Positions 8,594 to 15,884 of a stretch of DNA of 37,509 nucleotides are shown in pieces (position 1 is the stretch's first letter; every line of letters starts with the position of its first letter). Origin of the DNA: an uncultured Nitrospira sp. Its GTDB lineage: Bacteria; Nitrospirota; Nitrospiria; Nitrospirales; Nitrospiraceae. Made by a program: the position numbers and the translations under genes. The DNA lies in NCBI GenBank assembly GCA_902500745.1, contig CABVRS010000015.1, positions 1 through 37,509 of the forward strand. The letters are read 5' to 3'. The notes beneath the pieces are model-generated. The model searched no databases, was not told the DNA's origin, and was given only the letters and a program-made list of their open reading frames with translations.

Positions 8594-9823
8594 GTGTTCA
8601 CGTGGCTGACGATTGTGACAGCCCTGCGAATTCTCCGACGAAATCGGTTGCGGGCTGGTTTGACGTTGCTTGGAATCGTCATCGGTGTTGCTGCAGTCAT
8701 CGCGATGGTGAGCATTGGTGAAGGGGCAAAGCAAGCGGTGCAGAAACAAATTGCCTCAATGGGGACGAATGTCATCCTCATTTGGCCGAGCGGGACCACG
8801 GTCGGCGGAGTACGTGGCGCTCAAGGAGGTGCGGTGACGTTAACGGTCGGTGATGCAGTAGATTTAAAGAAAAAGGTTCATGTGTTGACCGATACCGGTT
8901 GGTACACACGTGGCGCGATGCAGATTGTGAACGGCAGCCAAAATTGGAACTGCTCGGTGTATGGAACGTCACCCAGCTATCTGACCATTCGAGACTGGTC
9001 CTACAGCAGCGGAGGAGCGTTCACTCAAGCTGATCTGGACAGTGCTGCCCGCGTCGCCATTCTTGGCCAGACGGTCGTCGAGAATCTCTTTGATCACGGG
9101 GAAGAGCCTGTGGGTGCGGCCATTCGTATTAATAACGTTCCATTTCGTGTCATTGGAGTGTTCTCTCCCAAGGGGCAGAGCGCTCAAGGGTGGGACCAGG
9201 ATGACGTGGTGTTTATTCCCTATAGTACCGCCGAGCGAAAGGTTCTCGGGACACAGTTTTTGGGATCAGTGGGAGCCATAGCGGCATCTACCGCGCGTTC
9301 TGAAGACCTGGAGACTGCCGTAGAGGACATTCGATCTGTGATGCGAGCTCGTCATCGGTTGCAGGGGGAACAGCCTGACGATTTTACGATACGCACACAG
9401 GTCGATATGGGAAAGGTCCAGGAAGGGACGAGTGAAACATTAACGGTCATGCTGATGGTGATCGCATCGGTCTCGCTCCTGGTTGGTGGCATCGGAATCA
9501 TGAATATTCTGCTCGTCTCTGTCACCGAACGGACCAGGGAGATTGGTATCAGGATGGCCGTTGGGGCTAAGCGGGTACATATTATGACGCAGTTTCTCAT
9601 TGAAGCGATGACGCTTGGTGTCGTCGGTGGTTTCATTGGAGTGCTAGTCGGGATTCTGGCCGCGCGCCTGACGACGATCATTGCCGGTTGGCCGACAATC
9701 ATTTCGAGTGATGCCGTTGTGATCGCATTTATCTTTTCGGTCGCGGTGGGTTTATTTTTCGGTCTCTATCCAGCCAATAAAGCTGCCCGCCTCAATCCCA
9801 TCGAAGCATTGCGCTACGAATAG
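8594..9823 (+). CDS. ABC transporter permease, MacB/FtsX type
   Basis: Inner-membrane permease with four membrane segments: TM1 about 21-41, then a large periplasmic MacB core domain (about 45-280), and three C-terminal segments in the FtsX domain (about 285-400). The cytoplasmic motif SVTERTREIGIRMAVGA, between TM2 and TM3, and the ending LNPIEALRYE are typical of MacB. The 409-residue length suits a stand-alone permease. GTG start at 8594 with GGAGG at 8584-8588. It acts with the preceding ATPase and the MacA-like adaptor, probably exporting a peptide, lipid or drug. The next gene converges from the other strand, 25 bases away. Confidence 0.92.
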   Translation: MFTWLTIVTALRILRRNRLRAGLTLLGIVIGVAAVIAMVSIGEGAKQAVQKQIASMGTNVILIWPSGTTVGGVRGAQGGAVTLTVGDAVDLKKKVHVLTDTGWYTRGAMQIVNGSQNWNCSVYGTSPSYLTIRDWSYSSGGAFTQADLDSAARVAILGQTVVENLFDHGEEPVGAAIRINNVPFRVIGVFSPKGQSAQGWDQDDVVFIPYSTAERKVLGTQFLGSVGAIAASTARSEDLETAVEDIRSVMRARHRLQGEQPDDFTIRTQVDMGKVQEGTSETLTVMLMVIASVSLLVGGIGIMNILLVSVTERTREIGIRMAVGAKRVHIMTQFLIEAMTLGVVGGFIGVLVGILAARLTTIIAGWPTIISSDAVVIAFIFSVAVGLFFGLYPANKAARLNPIEALRYE

Positions 9824-9848
9824 AGACGTGTCACGAGAAACACCTCCA

Positions 9849-11051
9849 TCAATTGTGTAGTGAGATGATGGTCTCGATCGCCCGCGGATGAGATGCATCG
9901 ACTTGATGCGCAAGGTTAATGACAAATGGGTCCGGATATTCTTTTCCGACAGCTTGATGCGTGATCGTAATGATCGGTTGATGCAATTGAGCCTGATTGA
10001 GTTCTGTGACGACTGCCAACTCCTGTGTGTTGAGACGGACGTGGCTATGGACTGGGTAGATTCCTATCAAGGCAATAAACGTCGATACGATTCGCTCATC
10101 GAGTTTGCGTGTCTGTGCTTCATGATAGAGGCGTTGGAAGGTTTGATGCGCTGTCAGCGGAGTGGTTCCCCCAAAGCCAGTGAGCAATTCGTCGTACCTG
10201 TCAACGACCATGAGAATGCGAGTGCGATCAGAGGTAAACTCCCCGCGCGCCTCTTTGGGGTACCCGCTGTCGTCGAGGTAGGCGTGGTGATTGGCAATGA
10301 GATGAAGAATAGAGGAGTCGAACCCGCCTTGTCGCTGCAACGTCAGCACACCTCGACTGGGATGAGTCTCGAATTCATCTTTCTTAGCTTGTGAAAGGTC
10401 GGACATGATGTGGGCTCGATGCCGAATGGCAGGTCGAATCTCTAAGAGCCCAACGTCGTGTAGGAGCGCTGCGGTCGCGAGTTCCTGCAGTTCCAGGGGA
10501 TTGAATTGGAGTGCTTGACCGAGGATAAGCGATAACGTACAGGTCGTGAGTGCATGTTGGCTTAGCTTCGAATCACCTGCCTGGTTCTGGCTCAGTGCGA
10601 TGAACAGGGAGGAGTGTGTGAGGGTTCTTGCGACGATCGTGATTTCTTGAACGGCTTCGGCGGCTTGTTGTGTATTGACAGTTCCGGTTTGGGATATTGT
10701 CGTAAAAACGGATTGGACTGCCCGAGTCAATTGCTGCTTGGCCAGCTTCGCTTGTGCATATTCTTCGTTCAACTGAGCTAAAGGTTTGAGTGCTTTCGAG
10801 GGTTGGGCAGGTGATGTCGGGTCTGTGGCCGATACTGGTATCGGCGCGTCATGCTGTGAGTTCGGGGCAATCCCACGGGCAAGATCGACGACGACCATTC
10901 GAACTCCTGCACGGGCTAATTTGTTAATTTGCGAAGAACGCTCCACGAGAAACGAGTGGTGAAGAAATGGAGAACGATACCAAGGAAGGTCTAGTGAGGA
11001 GACGTACATTCCGATCTGCAGGTCTGTGATTGAGATACGGGTAGTTGCCAT
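9849..11051 (-). CDS. HD-GYP-type protein with DUF3391 N-terminal domain, active site degenerate
   Basis: HD-GYP proteins hydrolyse cyclic-di-GMP. This 400-residue protein (from ATG 11051) has the N-terminal DUF3391 signature (ISITDLQIGMYVSSLD), a linker and coiled region (about 85-130), then the HD domain. The metal pair H198-D199 is present, but the motif is HDVGL, not HDxGK, so the conserved Lys is replaced by Leu202. HPSRG (H230) and H255-H256 remain. The HHE motif reads HHA (Ala257) and is followed by DDSGYP (GYP at 263-265). It may therefore bind c-di-GMP or metals with weak or no hydrolysis. A TTG at 11078 would add nine residues. Neither start has a good ribosome binding site. Confidence 0.82.
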   Translation of the reverse strand: MATTRISITDLQIGMYVSSLDLPWYRSPFLHHSFLVERSSQINKLARAGVRMVVVDLARGIAPNSQHDAPIPVSATDPTSPAQPSKALKPLAQLNEEYAQAKLAKQQLTRAVQSVFTTISQTGTVNTQQAAEAVQEITIVARTLTHSSLFIALSQNQAGDSKLSQHALTTCTLSLILGQALQFNPLELQELATAALLHDVGLLEIRPAIRHRAHIMSDLSQAKKDEFETHPSRGVLTLQRQGGFDSSILHLIANHHAYLDDSGYPKEARGEFTSDRTRILMVVDRYDELLTGFGGTTPLTAHQTFQRLYHEAQTRKLDERIVSTFIALIGIYPVHSHVRLNTQELAVVTELNQAQLHQPIITITHQAVGKEYPDPFVINLAHQVDASHPRAIETIISLHN

Positions 11052-11152
11052 GGCAGCGCAGGTTATATCTGTAACCAATTGAAATAATAGATGCTTTAGG
11101 TATCGGAAAGAATGAGAGAGAACTGTAGCTTGGCGTTTGCCGAAATTCGCAG

Positions 11153-11749
11153 CTAGGTCAAGGGATGCAAGGGGAGACAGAGTGATAATGAGACCTCAAT
11201 GCGGGGGCTCGATTTATCGACATGCTTATAGAGATGGGTTTCGACGATCCGGTTATCATTAATGCCGAGGCCCTCGCATACGGCATCTTGAGTGATTTTA
11301 AGGCCTCCATCGAGATCCCGGCGTAATGAAGAAGCGAAAAAAAACCTGATGGAGATGATCAACGGTTCAGAGCGTAATCTATCTCGTAACCTGGTCCTGA
11401 ACGGAGATTGTGTCAATGCCAGCCACACTTGTTGACCGACCTGCTTCTTATACGCACGTCCTGTAGCCGATAGCAAACGACGTCCGTTCACAGTCGCATA
11501 CTGATGGTTGATGCTTGGAGGGACAGGCAGAGTGATTGAGAGAGTATCAGGTGTGACGCTCACTGGTTGAGGTGTATCCAACAGGGTGGTTCGTATGAGT
11601 ACCTGATCAGGTATGCCTGGCGCAGGTGTCTCCTGGGCAGGCAGCTCTGTGCATGTTACACGTATAATGTCTCTCTTAATTCGATGCGAGACAAGGTCAG
11701 ATACGTGTTTCCTTAGTCTGGAAGATGGGCGGGGTCGGATTGGCGGCAT
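11153..11749 (-). CDS. RusA-family Holliday junction resolvase-like protein
   Basis: RusA enzymes cut Holliday junctions as homodimers. The C-terminal 130 residues match the family: LPVPPSINHQYATVNGRR (74-91), the SATGRAYKK region, then RRDLDGGLKITQDAV with D145, D147 and D155, and NDNRIVE with D165. These align with the catalytic Asp residues of E. coli RusA (D70, D72, D91). The usual Asn after DLD is Gly here. RusA proteins are about 120-140 residues; this frame gives 198. The first 62 residues are an unrecognised Pro/Arg-rich extension. A GTG at 11563 would give a normal 136-residue protein. The ATG at 11749 lies nine bases after the mraZ stop, so coupling is plausible. RusA is usually phage-derived. 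Confidence 0.75.
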   Translation of the reverse strand: MPPIRPRPSSRLRKHVSDLVSHRIKRDIIRVTCTELPAQETPAPGIPDQVLIRTTLLDTPQPVSVTPDTLSITLPVPPSINHQYATVNGRRLLSATGRAYKKQVGQQVWLALTQSPFRTRLRDRLRSEPLIISIRFFFASSLRRDLDGGLKITQDAVCEGLGINDNRIVETHLYKHVDKSSPRIEVSLSLCLPLHPLT

Positions 11750-11758
11750 GGGGCGAAA

Positions 11759-12199
11759 CTAGAGGAGATTCTGGATCTTTGCCATGTTTTGCTCATATCG
11801 ATCTTCCGTACGAGCAATATACCGACGCCAATCGCTTGGATTCCAAATTTCCATCCGATGATAGAGTCCGACCAAGATGATTTCCTGATCTTCATCGACA
11901 GGGACAAGCTTGCGCAAGCGTCCCGGAATCAAGATCCGTCCTGTTTTATCAATGTCGGATGATCCGGCCTCGGAAACCACAAAATGCATAAAAAGGCGGC
12001 TTTGATCTTCATCTAGGGAGGTTCTGGTTCGTTCGAGTACCTTTGCCCATTCCTTCGTCGAATAAATCAATAGAGATTGTTCTGGGCCTTTGAGAAACAT
12101 CACTGCTTCCCCATCGGCCTCAAGTTGTTCACGGATGGGGGAGGGGACGATAAAGCGTCCCTTTTCATCAAGCTTGCACAGGTACTCACCAGCGAACAT
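11759..12199 (-). CDS. mraZ: MraZ transcriptional regulator
   Basis: MraZ is a ring-forming DNA-binding repressor made of two SpoVT/AbrB-like swapped-hairpin domains. The first (1-60) begins MFAGEYLCKLDEKGRFIVPS and the second (about 76-125) has IDKTGRILIP (83-92). The 146-residue length is normal. ATG 12199 is preferred over ATG 12205 because it matches the family start (MF-G) and has AGG about nine bases upstream. The gene is normally first in the dcw cell-division cluster, followed by rsmH and ftsL. Here it sits between an HTH gene and a rusA-like gene. No TGGG-type MraZ site repeats are visible upstream, so its target may be elsewhere. Confidence 0.93.
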   Translation of the reverse strand: MFAGEYLCKLDEKGRFIVPSPIREQLEADGEAVMFLKGPEQSLLIYSTKEWAKVLERTRTSLDEDQSRLFMHFVVSEAGSSDIDKTGRILIPGRLRKLVPVDEDQEIILVGLYHRMEIWNPSDWRRYIARTEDRYEQNMAKIQNLL

Positions 12200-12213
12200 T
12201 GTCATTACCTACG

Positions 12214-12411
12214 TTAGGAGCTCAGAGAAGTTCTGGTTCGGTCTCGTATCCACTGCTCTAAATCCGAGCGGACAAATCGCCATTCTTTGCCAAGCTTGAA
12301 AGCAGGAATCTGCCGACTGTGCAGATATCGATAGAGTGTACGCTGGGTAATTTTGAGGTAACGGCACGTTTCCATCGCCGTCATCAGTTCGCTTTTGGAA
12401 GAACTGCGCAT
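12214..12411 (-). CDS. Excisionase-type helix-turn-helix DNA-binding protein
   Basis: Small 65-residue protein that is almost entirely one MerR/excisionase-like winged HTH (HTH_17): METCRYLKITQRTLYRYLHS, then RQIPAFKLGKEWRFVRSDLEQWI. The KLGKEWRF hairpin is typical of the wing. Such proteins act as regulators or as architectural factors for recombination. ATG 12411 is chosen because the promoter at 12467-12494 puts the transcript start near 12460. That would leave the upstream GTG at 12456 almost no leader. GGAG lies just two bases before the ATG. It is the first gene of the HTH-mraZ-rusA run, with an eight-base gap to the upstream mraZ ATG. Confidence 0.75.
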   Translation of the reverse strand: MRSSSKSELMTAMETCRYLKITQRTLYRYLHSRQIPAFKLGKEWRFVRSDLEQWIRDRTRTSLSS

Positions 12412-12466
12412 AACTCCATCTCGTGGCTGAGTCGGGAAGACGCACAATGCCTCCACTCTTATGTCT

Positions 12467-12521
12467 ATTCTAAATATCGTGGTGTAAATGTCAAGTGAAA
12501 GTATATGACAGTCTATGTCAA
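12467..12521 (-). promoter_or_regulatory. Strong promoter with TGACA repeats, reading into HTH-mraZ-rusA
   Basis: On the minus strand TTGACA (12494-12489) is followed after 16 bases by TAGAAT (12472-12467). Upstream, TGACA-5-TGTCA forms an inverted repeat at 12506-12520. A second TTGACA overlaps the stop codon of fmdB (12521-12516). Three copies of the TGACA half-site within 32 bases suggest an operator for a dimeric regulator, perhaps the HTH protein or MraZ encoded just downstream. Confidence 0.6.
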
Positions 12522-12862
12522 AGGCTGTCGGTATGGTCGCTTCCTTCCTCGCTTTCAGAGGACTCGGACATCATGGCTTCTTCTACCTCACGTGTATCTT
12601 CACCCATTTCTGCTCCCATTTTTTTCATGAGCCGGGCGACGCTCTTCGGATCATTTTCATCGAGGTGACCAAGGTTGGTTGGATCCATGAGTGATTCAAG
12701 TCGAGCGTCTTCTGATTTAGGAGAAGCAAATCTGGATAGGAGTCGGTCCAGCTTCGAGCCGCCACAGTGCTTGCAACTCGCTGAAATGAGGTGACTGGCG
12801 CTCAGTATCAGGATGGAACTTCGCCGATGGCATGTTTGGCATAGGTACTCATATATCGGCAT
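12518..12862 (-). CDS. FmdB-family zinc-ribbon protein
   Basis: Members of this family start with MPIYEYxC and carry two CxxC knuckles. Here the protein begins MPIYEYLCQTC, with C8, C11, C30 and C33 (SCKHCGG) as zinc ligands. The rest (about 45-114) is acidic and probably flexible, rich in Glu and Ser. The family is a putative regulatory zinc ribbon of unknown precise role. ATG 12862 is chosen by the conserved N-terminus and because it sits four bases after the comF stop. An upstream in-frame ATG at 12907 would overlap comF by 41 bases. Confidence 0.88.
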   Translation of the reverse strand: MPIYEYLCQTCHRRSSILILSASHLISASCKHCGGSKLDRLLSRFASPKSEDARLESLMDPTNLGHLDENDPKSVARLMKKMGAEMGEDTREVEEAMMSESSESEEGSDHTDSL

Positions 12863-12866
12863 ACAT

Positions 12867-13697
12867 TCACACTCCGAATGGTTCAAAATTGGATTGGGGG
12901 TGGGCACGAATTCGATCGGGAATGAGATTCGGATCCAGGGTTCGGCCTAAGGTCAACACAAGAACGTCGGACGAGCCGGCCTTGCGCAATGACTTGGCAC
13001 ATTCGTTGACCGTTGTGCCGGTTGTAAAGACATCGTCGATGAGAAGAACGCGTTGCATTCTGATCTTATCGGGATATTGCACCGCAAACGTGCCACGAAG
13101 GTTTTTTAGACGCGTTTTACGGGGAAGTGCGGTCTGGGCAGGAGAATAGATAGTTCGTATCAGATTCGTGTATGAGACGGGAACACCCAGGACGCGCCCG
13201 ATCTGATCGGCGAGCAGCAACGATTGATTAAATTCCCGCTGACGAAGTCGCTCACGATGTAAGGGGACTGGCATAATGACATCGACATGGCCGAGCAGCG
13301 GAAGTCGGTCAATCATAAGGGCGGCAAGAGGAGACGCTAATGAAACCTTGCCGCGATACTTGAATAAGCAGATTGCATCACGGAGCGGTGACGTGTAGGG
13401 GTAGAGTGTCCACGCTCTCGTGAAGGAGGGTGGGCGTTTCACGCACGTGTGGCAGGTATGGGTTGGGCTGTACGCAGTGGTCATCGCAGATGGAAAGGGG
13501 CGATCGCATCGTGAGCAACGAGCGGGAGGCATCAGTGCCATCGCGCTCCAGCAACCGGCACAAAAATGAGGAGTTGGATCATCGCTCAGCTGAGATCCAC
13601 AGATCGAGCAGTGAGTCGGCAGGACAAACCGTACCGTGCGACGCATGAGACCTGGGATCCGATCCAAGAGAAGGTTAGTCATAATGACCGTGCTCAA
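12867..13697 (-). CDS. comF: ComF-family amidophosphoribosyltransferase-like protein
   Basis: ComF proteins combine an N-terminal zinc region with a phosphoribosyltransferase fold and are linked to natural transformation, although many non-competent bacteria have one. Four CxxC pairs are visible (C30/33, C46/49, C61/64, C82/85). The double-Gly-type PRPP loop VLLIDDVFTTGTT (217-229) is preceded by DVIMPVPLHRERLRQREFNQS. The 276 residues are of normal length. TTG 13697 is chosen as the start because a strong AAGGAG lies six bases upstream; ATG 13682 lies about 20 bases from that site. It is encoded just upstream of fmdB. The conserved competence gene cinA is also in the window. Confidence 0.9.
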   Translation of the reverse strand: MSTVIMTNLLLDRIPGLMRRTVRFVLPTHCSICGSQLSDDPTPHFCAGCWSAMALMPPARCSRCDRPFPSAMTTAYSPTHTCHTCVKRPPSFTRAWTLYPYTSPLRDAICLFKYRGKVSLASPLAALMIDRLPLLGHVDVIMPVPLHRERLRQREFNQSLLLADQIGRVLGVPVSYTNLIRTIYSPAQTALPRKTRLKNLRGTFAVQYPDKIRMQRVLLIDDVFTTGTTVNECAKSLRKAGSSDVLVLTLGRTLDPNLIPDRIRAHPQSNFEPFGV

Positions 13698-13714
13698 CTT
13701 ATTCTCCTTCTCTC

Positions 13715-13742
13715 TTTATGGCGAAGTGCCTGCGCCTGTCAA
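13715..13742 (-). promoter_or_regulatory. Promoter for comF-fmdB
   Basis: TTGACA (13742-13737) and CATAAA (13720-13715) with a 16-base spacer on the minus strand. The transcript would start near 13708, putting the AAGGAG ribosome binding site (13709-13704) at its very 5' end. It lies back to back with the divergent promoter at 13745-13774. Confidence 0.4.
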
Positions 13743-13744
13743 GG

Positions 13745-13774
13745 TTGTCGCTCTTTGAGTCATTGTGCTATAGG
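13745..13774 (+). promoter_or_regulatory. Promoter for the ABC ATPase gene
   Basis: TTGTCG (13745-13750), an 18-base spacer, and TATAGG (13769-13774) preceded by TGC (extended -10). The start would be near 13781, about 45 bases before the ATG. Confidence 0.35.
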
Positions 13775-13825
13775 AATACGAACACTTAGACCTGTACAAG
13801 GGAGTCGGTTATAAGTGGGTATCGT

Positions 13826-14527
13826 ATGGTAACTCTGAGGCACCTGTGTAAAACCTATGCACGTGGGGACGCCAAAGTCACGGCCTTACAGGACGTGACT
13901 TTGGACATCAAATACGGAGAATTTTGTGCGTTTGTGGGACCCAGTGGCTGTGGGAAAAGTACGCTCCTAAACCTTGTGGCCGGCTTGGATATGCCGACCT
14001 CAGGGGAAATTGTGCTCGATGGACGATCTACGACGAATCTGACCAGTTACGAATGGACCAAGATCAGGCGTGAAACGATCGGCATTGTCTTTCAGGCGTT
14101 CCATCTTGTTCATGGCCTAACGGCTGAGGAAAATATCGCACTGCCCTTGATGTTGAGCGGAGACGAGGGGCGGGAGATCAGTACACGAGTCGATGAAATG
14201 TTAGACCGTGTTGGGATGACACACAGGCGTCGACATCGACCAGCGGAACTCTCCGGCGGGGAACAACAGCGAATCGCCATCGCGAGGGCGTTGGCCCATC
14301 GACCACGTCTCCTCCTTGCCGATGAACCAACAGGCAATATCGACTCCCATCAAGGAGCTGGCATCATGGCACTGATTCGAGACCTTGCCACCTCCGGGGG
14401 GCAGACAGTACTCTTGGTGACTCATAGCTCGCAGGCAGCACAAACGTGCGATTACACATGGACCATGCAAGATGGCCGGTTGGTTTCACGCACTCCACGC
14501 GAAACTGGTATGGTGGCGGCATGGTGA
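13826..14527 (+). CDS. ABC transporter ATP-binding protein, LolD/YbbA type
   Basis: This 233-residue ATPase has Walker [10 protein letters not shown] (38-46), Q-loop Gln90, signature [15 protein letters not shown] (142-156), Walker [13 protein letters not shown] (162-173) and H-loop His200. It belongs to the LolD/MacB/YbbA branch, whose partners are FtsX-type permeases. The likely partner is the 870-residue permease at 15885, from which it is separated by pyrD and a LuxR-type gene. Its last codons overlap the pyrD ATG by seven bases. The ribosome binding site is weak (GTGGG). Substrate unknown: YbbA/YbbP-like systems are linked to lipid or toxin export. Confidence 0.9.
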   Translation: MVTLRHLCKTYARGDAKVTALQDVTLDIKYGEFCAFVGPSGCGKSTLLNLVAGLDMPTSGEIVLDGRSTTNLTSYEWTKIRRETIGIVFQAFHLVHGLTAEENIALPLMLSGDEGREISTRVDEMLDRVGMTHRRRHRPAELSGGEQQRIAIARALAHRPRLLLADEPTGNIDSHQGAGIMALIRDLATSGGQTVLLVTHSSQAAQTCDYTWTMQDGRLVSRTPRETGMVAAW

Positions 14528-15450
14528 ATTTGTCTACAACGATCGCCGGTGTCACATTTCCGAGCTGCTTCATGAACGCGGCGGGAGCGCTGTGTGTGAC
14601 TCAAGAAGAACTCGAAGCGCTTGGCAAATCCAGCGCCGGAGCAATTGTCACCAAGTCGATGACCATCGAAGCACGACGCGGCAACCCTGAGCCCAGATAT
14701 TATGGGTTTTTTGGGGGATCGATCAATTCGATGGGGCTTCCCAATCTCGGATACAAGGCCTATGCCGAGTTGATTCCTCACCTGAAACGGTTTGGGAAAC
14801 CCGTTATTGCGAGTGTGGCAGGACTTGCGGAGGATGACTTTCCTCGGATCGCCGAAATCATCGACGCCGCCCGTCCGGACCTCATTGAAGTGAATCTTTC
14901 TTGCCCCAATATTCCAGGCAAGCCCCAGATTGGCTACGACCCAGAGGCCTCTGAGCGGCTTCTCAAGAAAGTTCGACCTAAAATTACCGTACCGATGGGT
15001 GTCAAGCTGCCTCCTTACTTTGACCCGGCCCATCATGACGTGATGGGTGCGGTGCTCGGACGCTGCGGCGTCGACTTTCTGAACTTGATTAACTCTGTGG
15101 GGAATGGATTGGTGGTTGACCCGGAGCGAGAGGCCGTCGTCATTAAGCCGAAAGGGGGATTCGGCGGGGTAGGCGGACGAATCATCAAGCCGGTCGCGTT
15201 AGCCAATGTCCGCGCGTTCTATAAGTTCTTTGAAGGTAAGATGCCAATCATCGGAACCGGAGGAATTGTCGAGGGAGTTGATGCATTTGAACACGTCTTG
15301 TGTGGCGCGTCAGCCGTCCAGGTCGGCACCGTGCTCGTTGAAGAAGGGCTGGATGTGTTCAGTCGACTTGAGGCAGAACTGAGGGCGGTCTTGATGCGGA
15401 AGGGATACCAGTCGATTCAGGAATGTCGAGGACGGCTCAAAGAACTCTGA
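14521..15450 (+). CDS. pyrD: Dihydroorotate dehydrogenase, class 1A type
   Basis: Oxidises dihydroorotate to orotate in pyrimidine synthesis. The sequence follows the class 1A (soluble, fumarate-linked) pattern: NAAGALC at 19-25, TKSMTIEARRGNPEPRY (44-60), NSMGLPN, and NLSCPNIPGKPQIGYD (125-140) with catalytic Cys128. INSVGNGLVVDPE, a GGFGGVGG segment and CGASAVQVGT follow. These closely resemble the Lactococcus PyrDA sequence. No pyrK-like partner is nearby, which argues against class 1B. The ATG at 14521 overlaps the preceding ABC gene; GTG 14524 is also possible. The protein is 309 residues. The electron acceptor (fumarate) is known for the family, not shown here. Confidence 0.93.
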   Translation: MVNLSTTIAGVTFPSCFMNAAGALCVTQEELEALGKSSAGAIVTKSMTIEARRGNPEPRYYGFFGGSINSMGLPNLGYKAYAELIPHLKRFGKPVIASVAGLAEDDFPRIAEIIDAARPDLIEVNLSCPNIPGKPQIGYDPEASERLLKKVRPKITVPMGVKLPPYFDPAHHDVMGAVLGRCGVDFLNLINSVGNGLVVDPEREAVVIKPKGGFGGVGGRIIKPVALANVRAFYKFFEGKMPIIGTGGIVEGVDAFEHVLCGASAVQVGTVLVEEGLDVFSRLEAELRAVLMRKGYQSIQECRGRLKEL

Positions 15451-15452
15451 CG

Positions 15453-15731
15453 TTACTTCGTGCTAAAGTTGCGCGGCAGCAGATTCTGCTGGAGCGCTTG
15501 ACGCAGAAGTTGGGCGACGTTCCGGACATTGAGTCGATGCATTAAATTGAAGCGATGAACTTCAACCGTCCGGACACTGATGCCGAGAGACCCCGCGATC
15601 TCCCGATTGGTGTGGCCAAGTGCGACCAAGCGTAAGATCTCACGCTGTCGCGGGGTAATATGCGGCGTGGTTTTGAGGCGGCGATCAGTATGCTTGCGTC
15701 GGAGTACTGCAACACCTTTATGCTTTGTCAT
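15453..15731 (-). CDS. Orphan LuxR-type helix-turn-helix regulator
   Basis: The 92-residue protein consists of little more than a GerE/LuxR HTH: TPRQREILRLVALGHTNREI, then AGSLGISVRTVEVHRFNLMHRL (about 26-68). This is the classic four-helix DNA-binding domain of response regulators such as NarL. There is no receiver, PAS or autoinducer domain; a short basic N-terminal tail precedes the HTH. ATG 15731 has an excellent AAGGAG five bases upstream. It is convergent with pyrD, with two bases between the stops, and divergent from the permease gene. It may bind constitutively or form heterodimers, and could regulate the divergent permease. Confidence 0.85.
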   Translation of the reverse strand: MTKHKGVAVLRRKHTDRRLKTTPHITPRQREILRLVALGHTNREIAGSLGISVRTVEVHRFNLMHRLNVRNVAQLLRQALQQNLLPRNFSTK

Positions 15732-15758
15732 CTGGACTCCTTATCACTATTCGTTGCC

Positions 15759-15787
15759 AGTCTAGCAAATGATGGGAATTGTGTAAA
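15759..15787 (-). promoter_or_regulatory. Promoter for the LuxR-type gene
   Basis: Minus-strand TTTACA (15787-15782), a 17-base spacer, and TAGACT (15764-15759) preceded by TGC (extended -10). The transcript would start near 15752, 21 bases before the ATG and just upstream of its AAGGAG. Confidence 0.55.
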
Positions 15788-15884
15788 CGAATCTGCCGAT
15801 ATTCGCAAAGGCTCGACGGACCTTGTTGCCTGCATGCCGTGCCAAATGCGTCCATTGCGTTATGCATTGGTCCCTTCCATCTAA

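Noticed and set aside
12209-12445. Alternative minus-strand frame overlapping the HTH gene
   Set aside because: No domain; the other frame encodes a clear excisionase-type HTH.
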